A stretch of DNA of 10,840 nt, taken from Rhodospirillales bacterium. Its GTDB lineage: Bacteria > Pseudomonadota > Alphaproteobacteria > Rhodospirillales > JABHCV01. The notes beneath the pieces were generated by a model. That model searched no databases. It was not told the DNA's origin and worked only from the letters and a program-made list of their open reading frames with translations. The DNA is taken from NCBI GenBank assembly GCA_016776705.1, contig JADHSW010000094.1:1-10840 (forward strand), read 5' to 3'. Of the stretch, positions 6,051 through 10,840 are shown in pieces (within the stretch, counting starts at the first letter, position 1; every line of letters begins with the position of its first letter). The position numbers and the translations under genes were made by a program.

Positions 6051-7049
6051 TTAACTATCGGGGAAAACGTAGCCGCCGACAGATTCATCATATTCCGGAA
6101 GGACGGGCGCTTCCTTTTCATTGGCGGCGATTTTTTTGGCGGGTTTCGGTTCAGTGGCCGGGGGGGTTGGGGCCTGGGCCGGAGCAGCAACGGGATCAGG
6201 AATTCTTTGTGCGTCAATCTCCGGTTCATCCTCTACAGGAAGTGCAGCCGATACAGTGGATGCAGGGCTTGCTGTGCGGGGCAAGGTCGGCGTATCGCCT
6301 GCACCCATGGCCTCGATTCCCGAACCGACTTCAAGGGCGCCAAACCAATCGAGGAAACGGGCAACATCCTCGCCTTTGAAAAACAGCCCGTGTTGCGGGG
6401 TCAGGATATCAATATCAAGCTTTGAAACCCGATTAATCCAGGCGTCACGGGCCCGGGTCGAACCCATCCAGCGTTTATGGAAACCCTCCATAAATTTTAC
6501 ATGACTGTCGAAATCTTCGACATAGAAACTGGTGCGATTGGCCGCTGGCATTAAAGCGGCCCCAATGTCTCCTGTCCACAAGGCGCGGGCGGCGCTGTCG
6601 TAGACAGAGAAATTGCCAGATGAATGAAGATAATGGGCCGGAATTAGTTCCAGTAAAATACCGCCAAGATTAATGGTTGATCCCTCGTCAGGGATCGGCA
6701 GCAAATTGGCCTCGGAGTCAAAGTGGGCAACAAAGCTTGTCCATAACCAGGATAAATGAATTTGCATATCGGCGTTACAAACCTGTCGCCACAGGGGCAG
6801 GGATGAGCCAATGTCCGGGTCTTGATGGGACATGAAAAGGTGTTTGATATTTTCGATGGGAACCCTGTCTGTCAGGGCAGCCAGCATAGGCGGAAAAATT
6901 TCAAGACCGCCTGGATCAAGGACAATGGCCTGATCGCCGGATGTTATAACAATCTGGTTGGTGTCGATAATTTTTTCTGGCTTTTGGGGGTCCTGACCGA
7001 AAGCCAGCCACGTATGTCCGCGATCCTTAAAAATAGTATGAGAAATCAT
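6051..7049 (-). CDS. Oxygen-binding diiron protein (ODP)-type metallo-beta-lactamase-fold sensor
   Basis: This 332-residue protein has a flavodiiron-like metallo-beta-lactamase core (about 1-245) but no flavodoxin domain. Likely diiron ligands are H75, D77 and D79 in SHQDPDIG, H142 in YLHSSGNFSVYD, D161 in LWTGDIG and H220 in TPQHG. In flavodiiron reductases the first motif is HxExDH; here it is HxDxDI, so the last His is missing. This fits ODPs, which bind O2 at a diiron site and, in Treponema denticola, relay oxygen/iron state to chemoreceptors. The C-terminal part (about 253-313) is a Pro/Ala/Glu-rich, probably disordered linker, ending in a short segment PVLPEYDESVGGYVFPDS. That could be a docking tail, an inference. 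It lies 21 bases after the chemoreceptor-like gene on the same strand, so one operon is likely. A role as an oxidoreductase cannot be excluded from sequence alone. Confidence 0.8.
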   Translation of the reverse strand: MISHTIFKDRGHTWLAFGQDPQKPEKIIDTNQIVITSGDQAIVLDPGGLEIFPPMLAALTDRVPIENIKHLFMSHQDPDIGSSLPLWRQVCNADMQIHLSWLWTSFVAHFDSEANLLPIPDEGSTINLGGILLELIPAHYLHSSGNFSVYDSAARALWTGDIGAALMPAANRTSFYVEDFDSHVKFMEGFHKRWMGSTRARDAWINRVSKLDIDILTPQHGLFFKGEDVARFLDWFGALEVGSGIEAMGAGDTPTLPRTASPASTVSAALPVEDEPEIDAQRIPDPVAAPAQAPTPPATEPKPAKKIAANEKEAPVLPEYDESVGGYVFPDS

Positions 7050-7070
7050 TTTCTAGTCTCTTTCGGGTAA

Positions 7071-7802
7071 TTAATTCAGGCTTTCCTGAGCCTTGTGTTG
7101 TAATACCTTGCCAACGCTACCCGCATCGCGAATGGCTCCACCGGCAGAATCGCACATTGCCCGAAGCTCAGAGGCAAATTCGCGCATGGTATTGGCGACC
7201 TGGTTGAATTCGGCTTCGTATGCTCCGGCAGTTGAAGCTTCGATGGCAATATTTGTGGCAATGGAACCTGCCTGTGACATCACCTCTGATACTGATCCTG
7301 CTTCACTGGAAAGATTTTCAACACTGCTGATCATGCCGCGAACATTAACCATCAAATCGGTGAGCTTGCTATGGCGGGAATGGGAGATTTTTTTACTGAT
7401 GCCTGACCCGAATTCACCCTTTGCCTTTGCCAATTGTGTGCTGGCGCGGTCGATCATTTTAAGCTGCAAAAGGGTGCGTAGTGCACTGGCGCTGTGATTG
7501 TAAGTGTTGGATTTAAGGGACAGCATTCCGCGCTCAATGACGTAAAGGCGATTGACCAGTTCACGGGTGTATTGGGTTAGTGCACGCACGGCGCTTCCAT
7601 GTTCACCTGCTCGTCCTGCTGCAAGTTCGGCATTTAGGGAAAGGATGCGCATGTTTTCTGACAATTCACCAAGTTTGGAGAAGCCCTGAAAAGCAAACAG
7701 GCATCTTGAAAACAGCACATTCGATTCTTCCTGGATCTGCTCCAGTGGTGATCGAATGATACGTACAGGAGGTGCGGACTGCTCCGTTTCTTGCTCTTCC
7801 AT
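7071..7802 (-). CDS. Soluble chemoreceptor-like signalling protein (MCP-tip-like), partner of the diiron protein
   Basis: The 243-residue protein is almost entirely helical, with no transmembrane segment and no separate sensory domain. Residues 48-86 (from SENMRILSLNAELAAGRAGEHG through ELVNRL) closely resemble the hairpin tip of methyl-accepting chemotaxis proteins (N-LLALNA-IEAARAGE-GRGFAVVA-EVR-LA), which contacts CheA and CheW. A second, more diverged copy of that pattern occurs at 181-213 (IATNIAIEASTAGAYEAEFNQVANTMREFASEL). No C-terminal CheR-binding pentapeptide (NWETF type) is present. Start is ATG at 7802 with GGGAG/AAAGG upstream. Being first in an operon with an ODP, it probably receives its signal from that protein rather than from an own ligand domain (inference supported by known ODP-MCP pairs). 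It may signal to the host chemotaxis machinery. It is too short to be a normal receptor. Confidence 0.75.
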   Translation of the reverse strand: MEEQETEQSAPPVRIIRSPLEQIQEESNVLFSRCLFAFQGFSKLGELSENMRILSLNAELAAGRAGEHGSAVRALTQYTRELVNRLYVIERGMLSLKSNTYNHSASALRTLLQLKMIDRASTQLAKAKGEFGSGISKKISHSRHSKLTDLMVNVRGMISSVENLSSEAGSVSEVMSQAGSIATNIAIEASTAGAYEAEFNQVANTMREFASELRAMCDSAGGAIRDAGSVGKVLQHKAQESLN

Positions 7803-8080
7803 TGCCTTTGTCTCCCTATGGACTGCACCGTTTATCAGGCACTTGTTCTTAATATAGTATCTTCATCTCTATCACGTAAATCTTTGATTTTTCACTTTTC
7901 CATCATCGGATAACCCGGGGTTTTCCATAACGGAATATTGTCCCGGGCCTGATGGTCCTGACGCACCTGACGCGGCGGCATAATCAGCCATAACCGAAAC
8001 AGACAAGGTGCGTTCTATGACGCTTGGAAGTATTTCAGCGTCTCTACCTTCACCCTCAATCAATACAAGGAGAATGACAT
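7803..8080. promoter_or_regulatory. Divergent intergenic region: promoter of the sensor cassette and capsid leader
   Basis: Leftward, TTTACG (reverse complement of 7875-7880) and TATATT (reverse complement of 7851-7856), 18 bases apart, form a fair sigma-70 promoter for the sensor operon. The same AT-rich core contains TATAGT on the plus strand (7853-7858), which could be a rightward -10, with only a poor TTTATC (7831-7836) as -35. Between about 7915 and 8000 lie two CCCGGG palindromes about 22 bases apart and three tandem 9-base units of CCTGA-type (CCTGATGGT, CCTGACGCA, CCTGACGCG). AAGGAG at 8067-8072 is the capsid ribosome-binding site. No convincing gene is present here. Confidence 0.45.
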
Positions 8081-8899
8081 ATGTCGATTAATATCGAACC
8101 GTCGTTCGTCAAGCACTTTCAAAGTGAAGTCCATATGCAATATCAGCACATGGGTTCCAAGCTTCGCAATACCGTGCGCACCAAGGATGCGATTATCGGC
8201 TCCTCCACGACCTTCCAGAAGGTCGGTAAAGGCACCGCATCGACCAAGGCGCGCCATGGCAAAGTGCCTGTTATGAATGTCGACCACACCCCGGTCGAAT
8301 GCGCGCTCTACGACTACTATGCCGGGGATTGGGTCGATCAGCTCGACGAGCTGAAGACCAACAACAATGAGCGAGAAGTCGTCGCCAAAGCCGGCGCCTA
8401 TGCACTGGGCCGCAAGACCGATGAGCTGATTATCACTCAACTCGACACCTCGACCAACTACGCCGGTACGGGCGCTGATGGACTGACCAAGGACAAGGTG
8501 CTGAGTGCATTTGAAATGCTCGGTGACGCCGATGTCCCGGACGATGGCGAGCGTTTCGCCATTATCGGCTGGAAACAGTGGAGCGACCTTCTGGGTATCC
8601 AGGAATTCGCCAATGCCGATTATGTTGGCGATGACGATCTTCCCTGGAAAGGGACCCAGGCCAAAAAATGGCTAGGCGCGTTGTGGATGCCACACTCCGG
8701 GCTGACCAAAACATCGAACGTCAGATACTGCTACTGGTATCACAAGACGGCGATCGGCCACGGCGTCGGCTCTGAGGTTAAAACCGACGTAACGTGGCAC
8801 GGTGATCGGGCAGCGTTTTTCATTAACAACATGATGAGTCAGGGCTCCGCCTTGGTCGACGCTTCCGGCGTCGTATCAATGCGTTGCCTTGAGGCATAA
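8081..8899 (+). CDS. Phage major capsid protein (podovirus-type)
   Basis: The protein has 272 residues with the ATG at 8081, eight bases after AAGGAG. The opening SFVKHFQSEVHMQYQHMGSKLRNTVRTKD, the block FQKVGKGTASTKARHGKVPVMNVDHTPVECALYDYYAGDWVDQLDELKTNNNERE and the helix AGAYALGRKTDELIITQLD are the marks of the coat proteins I know from alphaproteobacterial podovirus-type prophages. HK97-like coat folds are expected to have the same N-arm, extended loop and long spine helix order. The position after portal and scaffold and before a small decoration-type protein and the tail tubular genes supports the call. Codon use is clearly more GC-rich at third positions than in portal and scaffold. It should be the most expressed gene of the cluster; its ribosome-binding site is among the strongest here. 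I see no separate protease domain and no obvious maturation-cleavage peptide. Confidence 0.85.
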   Translation: MSINIEPSFVKHFQSEVHMQYQHMGSKLRNTVRTKDAIIGSSTTFQKVGKGTASTKARHGKVPVMNVDHTPVECALYDYYAGDWVDQLDELKTNNNEREVVAKAGAYALGRKTDELIITQLDTSTNYAGTGADGLTKDKVLSAFEMLGDADVPDDGERFAIIGWKQWSDLLGIQEFANADYVGDDDLPWKGTQAKKWLGALWMPHSGLTKTSNVRYCYWYHKTAIGHGVGSEVKTDVTWHGDRAAFFINNMMSQGSALVDASGVVSMRCLEA

Positions 8900-8923
8900 A
8901 GCCACAAACAAGGAGAACGAAAA

Positions 8924-9193
8924 ATGGCCTTCAAATCGAAAGACCTGAGCGTTCTGGCCTACGCAAATGGCTTTACGCTCTGGCACTACACCAGCCTGGA
9001 TCTGGCTGCCGATATCGACACGGCCGGATACTTCAACGACGCTTCAGACATGGTGCGCGTCGGTGACATGGTGATGGCAAACGCCGACACCGACGGCACG
9101 CCGTCGGCGGGCATCTATCTCGTCAACGCCAATTCAAGCGGCGTCGTCGATATAGCCGACATGACCCAGGTCGGCGGAACCGACACCGACTAG
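8924..9193 (+). CDS. Small head-associated (decoration-type) phage protein
   Basis: An 89-residue ORF, ATG at 8924, with AAGGAG eight bases upstream and 24 bases after the capsid stop. The sequence is acidic and predicted beta-rich: DLSVLAYANGFTLWHYTS, then AGYFNDASDMVRVGDMVMANADTDGTPSAGIYLVNANSSGVVDIADM, ending TDTD. Small beta-rich acidic proteins immediately after the coat gene are often capsid decoration or stabilising proteins, and this arrangement is one I associate with related alphaproteobacterial prophages. No experimental function can be cited. The composition, free of cysteine and low in lysine, suits a secreted or particle-exposed protein. It closes the capsid transcription unit, followed by a series of hairpins. 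Confidence 0.7.
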   Translation: MAFKSKDLSVLAYANGFTLWHYTSLDLAADIDTAGYFNDASDMVRVGDMVMANADTDGTPSAGIYLVNANSSGVVDIADMTQVGGTDTD

Positions 9194-9240
9194 ATCAAAT
9201 CGCTCTCAAATGGACGCATTTGATGGAAGATAATTTGATC
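9193..9240. repeat. Nested inverted repeats of an ATTTGAT unit after the decoration gene
   Basis: GATCAAAT (9193-9200) is the exact inverse of ATTTGATC (9233-9240). Inside them TCAAAT (9206-9211) is the inverse of ATTTGA (9218-9223). Four alternately oriented copies of the same core therefore occur within 48 bases, beginning in the last base of the stop codon. They can fold as one long or two short hairpins. This may protect the mRNA 3' end or bind a dimeric protein. Confidence 0.6.
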
Positions 9241-9264
9241 GAATTACGAATGGTCCCTTTAAGG

Positions 9265-9304
9265 ATGGCGGCAACCCGGAAACAAAAACTCTCCGGGCAG
9301 CCAT
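9265..9304 (+). other. Hairpin in the capsid operon 3' region
   Basis: ATGGCGGCAACCCGGA (9265-9280) pairs with TCCGGGCAGCCAT (9292-9304), an imperfect stem with small internal mismatches around an 11-base AT-rich loop. There is no T-run after it, so it is more likely an mRNA-stabilising structure than a terminator. Confidence 0.5.
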
Positions 9305-9321
9305 TTGGATCGACAAACGAG

Positions 9322-9360
9322 ACGCCCCCGTTGGAAAAAAACCATCGGGGGCGTTTTAGT
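9322..9360 (+). terminator. Intrinsic terminator of the capsid/decoration transcript
   Basis: ACGCCCCCGTTGG (9322-9334) pairs with CCATCGGGGGCGT (9342-9354), 12 of 13 positions, around a seven-A loop. TTTT at 9354-9357 then follows, with further Ts just beyond. This is a textbook rho-independent terminator. Confidence 0.9.
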
Positions 9361-9411
9361 TTTTAAACTCGACAAATTTTTTTAAGAATTTTCACCCAAG
9401 GAATACTCGTG

Positions 9412-9554
9412 ATGTCAAACCGCAAGCGCATGTAGACCAGGGAAACTGGGGCGACGAACCCGACCCGTTCCGCCGGATGTTCCGGGAAGAAGTAAGCAAG
9501 AAAGTGACGTGGGAAAACATAATGATTAAAGTCAAATGTCAGAAAAAGGCATGA
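9412..9554 (+). pseudogene. Remnant of a small gene, frameshifted by an apparent one-base deletion
   Basis: An ATG at 9412 lies nine bases after AAGGA and reads MSNRKRM before meeting a TAG at 9433-9435. Adding one base at this point moves the reading into a frame that is open to the TGA at 9552-9554. That frame encodes an ordered-looking, charged sequence, DQGNWGDEPDPFRRMFREEV, followed by SKKVTWENIMIKVKCQKKA. Restored, the product would be about 47 residues. I do not recognise it. The good ribosome-binding site, sensible start and GC-richer protein-like reading make decay of a real small phage gene more likely than chance. Programmed frameshifting is possible but no slippery site is evident. 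Confidence 0.5.
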
Positions 9555-9946
9555 ATAAATTAAACTTGAGGTAGTGATGGCTTAAAATGATGAGGGATGT
9601 ACTAGGGAAACAATCCCTTATTAAGAAAATATATACCACGTCTTACGGCTTCATTCGTTAAGACGGCCAATTCATAATCCAGAATTCTCGGCAAAGGATC
9701 GAAGAAATAGCTTCCTGTGCTGAGATCGAAAACTTGGTATTCCGGTCATATAAATATGGAAATCTTGAGCATTGAAAAACCCGACTGTGGTTAAGGGTGG
9801 GGTAGGTGGTGGTGCTTGCTGCATTTTTGGAAATTTTTCAGGATGCCATCCTAACTTCATTATTTGATAAATTTATTGTATTGTTCTTAGCAGTAAAATA
9901 TTGAAAATAAATAAAAATACACAAATTAACCAAATAAAGATTAATT

Positions 9947-9972
9947 AAAGCCTCGTTGATACAAGGCTTTTT
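9947..9972 (+). terminator. Terminator-like hairpin just before the tail genes
   Basis: AAAGCCT (9947-9953) pairs with AGGCTTT (9964-9970) around a 10-base loop, with the T-run continuing to 9972. The stem is short. Its presence implies something upstream in the AT-rich segment is, or was, transcribed rightward. Confidence 0.55.
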
Positions 9973-10013
9973 CAATTCTTACTCAAAAACTCAAAACCAA
10001 CAGGAGAACGACG

Positions 10014-10583
10014 ATGGCTTTAAGCTCCATCGCGCTGTGTTCGCGCGCGCTTTTGAAACTGGGCGCGGCATCTATTGCGTCATTTGACGAAGGAACGGCG
10101 GAAGCGGAAGTGGCGGCCAACCTGTTTGGCCATATCCGCGACGCCATGCTCTCTGCCCATCCCTGGAATTTCGCCACGGCTCAGACAAGGCTGGCCCGGC
10201 TTTCGGATGAACCCGTGGCGGATTTCATCTATGCCTATCAATTACCGGCGGACTTCTTGCGCGCCTTGTCAGTTGGCAGCGGCGGTCGCGGTCGCGGGGC
10301 TGAATACCGGATCGCTGAGCGGCGGTTGCACACCAACCTGTCCGAGATCGTGCTGACGTACATCTTCAGGCCCGCCGAAGAGGAATTCCCACCCTTTTTC
10401 GATCAATCCTTGATTGCCCGGTTGTCCGCAGAATTCTGCATTCCATTGACCGAAAGCACATCGCGCTCCGAAACCTTGAACAGGCTGGCGGAAATCGAAT
10501 TCGGACGCGCCAAGACCATTGATGCCCAGCAAGACACGCCAGGCAGGATCGAAGACTTCACCCTCGTGAATGTGAGGCAGTGA
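10014..10583 (+). CDS. Tail tubular protein A-like adaptor (T7 gp11-like)
   Basis: A 189-residue protein, ATG at 10014 with CAGGAG seven bases upstream. The opening ALSSIALCSRALLKLGAASIASFDEGTAEAEVAANLFGHIRDAMLSAHPWNFATAQTRLA is the pattern of the gp11-type adaptor: two helices, then the 'HPW-FA' motif before the first strand. YAYQLPADFLRAL (73-85) and the C-terminal helical FFDQSLIARLSAEFCIPLTESTSRSETLNRLAEIEF complete the family picture. Length agrees with T7 gp11. Copies of this protein form the ring that joins the portal to the tail nozzle. Its TGA overlaps the next gene's ATG by one base (TGATG), so they are coupled. GC-rich codon use resembles the capsid gene rather than the portal. Confidence 0.85.
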   Translation: MALSSIALCSRALLKLGAASIASFDEGTAEAEVAANLFGHIRDAMLSAHPWNFATAQTRLARLSDEPVADFIYAYQLPADFLRALSVGSGGRGRGAEYRIAERRLHTNLSEIVLTYIFRPAEEEFPPFFDQSLIARLSAEFCIPLTESTSRSETLNRLAEIEFGRAKTIDAQQDTPGRIEDFTLVNVRQ

Positions 10584-10840
10584 TGGCGCGGATAAGCATA
10601 AACAAAAGCAATTTTACCGCGGGCGAGATATCCCCACGGTTGCTGGGTCGCGGCGATCTGCGTGCCTACGCCAATGGGGCATCGACATTGACCAACGTCT
10701 TTATCCATCCCACGGGTGGATTAAGCCGGCGGGCCGGATTGCGTTATCTGGACACAGCGCGGGGTGATGGCCGCCTGGTCGGTTTTGAATTCAACGCCAA
10801 TCAGATTTATCTGCTCGTGTTCACGGACAGCCACGTGGAT
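10583..10840 (+). CDS. Tail tubular protein B-like nozzle protein (T7 gp12-like), 5' part only
   Basis: The ATG at 10583 shares a base with the preceding stop; the frame stays open to the window edge (86 codons). The N-terminus reads MARISINKSNFTAGEISPRL, then GRGDLRAYANGASTLTNVFIHPTGGLSRRAGLRYL, then RLVGFEFNANQIYLLVFTDSHVD. 'SFTAGE-SPRL-GR-DL--Y--G---L-N--V-P-GG--RR-G-RY' followed by 'F-F----Y-L-F' is the usual start of podovirus nozzle/tail tubular B proteins. It would form the hexameric nozzle below the adaptor ring. The complete protein should be several hundred residues, so most lies outside the window. Confidence 0.8.
   Translation, partial: MARISINKSNFTAGEISPRLLGRGDLRAYANGASTLTNVFIHPTGGLSRRAGLRYLDTARGDGRLVGFEFNANQIYLLVFTDSHVD

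Larger units (their letters stand above)
9361..10013. other. AT-rich gene-poor segment between capsid unit and tail genes
   Basis: This stretch of about 650 bases interrupts the morphogenesis genes and is visibly more AT-rich than its neighbours, especially 9560-9780 and 9860-9960. It holds a broken small gene (9412-9554). It also has a plus-strand frame from an ATG at 9587 that runs to a TGA at 9773-9775 and is broken by one TAA (9659-9661); it has no ribosome-binding site and no recognisable product. An inverted repeat CGTCTTA/TAAGACG (9639-9645, 9659-9665) and a G-rich run (9794-9813) are also present. It ends with a terminator-like hairpin and the ribosome-binding site of the next gene (CAGGAG, 10001-10006). 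No intact gene can be supported. Confidence 0.6.

Noticed and set aside
7940..7980. Tandem CCTGA units as a CRISPR or satellite array
   Set aside because: Only three diverged 9-base units, with no spacers and no associated genes.
7872..8063. Minus-strand 63-aa frame with a Gly-X-Ser/Pro run
   Set aside because: It starts at a TTG with no ribosome-binding site, overlaps the capsid leader and the sensor promoter, and resembles no family I know; more likely a chance frame, though a gene remnant is possible.
8060..8440. Minus-strand 126-aa frame opposite the capsid gene
   Set aside because: It is the complementary shadow of the capsid gene, without its own ribosome-binding site.
9794..9813. G-rich run as a possible quadruplex
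   Set aside because: Only the first two G-runs have three or more Gs; the rest are pairs, so a stable quadruplex is unlikely.
9672..9860. Minus-strand 62-aa frame beginning MKLGWHPEKFPKM
   Set aside because: No ribosome-binding site, AT-rich context and an unconvincing low-complexity proline run; I could not support it as a gene.
8081..10840. Diversity-generating retroelement, suggested by the BPP-1-like small protein
   Set aside because: No reverse transcriptase and no template/variable repeat pair are present in this window.

Overview
The window reads as an alphaproteobacterial chromosome, probably Rhodospirillales-like with moderate GC. That is inferred from protein character: the class IV aminotransferase, the S24 regulator and the podovirus gene set all resemble alphaproteobacterial families as I remember them. 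No rRNA or tRNA is present to confirm it. The window carries the left half of the structural (late) module of a short-tailed, T7-like (podovirus-type) prophage or prophage-derived element.

Layout. 1-2061 is leftward and mostly host-like: a partial secreted Sel1-repeat protein, a branched-chain-type aminotransferase, and a helix-turn-helix/S24 (LexA/CI-like) regulator with an apparently intact self-cleavage apparatus. A divergent promoter region (about 2062-2194) separates it from two translationally coupled rightward genes: an unrecognised 121-aa protein and a small protein with a His...Cys arrangement like a permuted NlpC/P60 (papain-like) fold. After a 131-bp leader holding palindromes, a weak promoter candidate and a terminator-like hairpin, the morphogenesis genes run rightward: a small Pro-rich/basic protein, portal (head-tail connector), a Bbp19-like small protein, scaffold, then (after an interruption) major capsid protein, a small probable head-decoration protein, a second AT-rich interruption, tail tubular protein A, and the start of tail tubular protein B.

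The most striking part is the first interruption. Between scaffold and capsid lies an inverted two-gene operon, bounded by strong hairpins on one side and its own promoter region on the other. It encodes (i) a soluble protein with two segments resembling the chemoreceptor signalling tip and (ii) an oxygen-binding diiron protein (ODP)-type metallo-beta-lactamase-fold protein. ODPs are known elsewhere as oxygen/iron sensors that work with chemoreceptors, so this looks like an oxygen-sensing chemotaxis pair carried as a cargo ('moron') cassette inside a phage head operon.

The second interruption (about 9.36-10.01 kb) is AT-rich, contains a small gene broken by an apparent one-base deletion, and ends in a terminator-like hairpin just before the tail genes. 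No integrase, terminase, lysis gene or attachment site is visible. The window therefore cannot say whether the element is an active prophage, a decayed one, or a domesticated particle.
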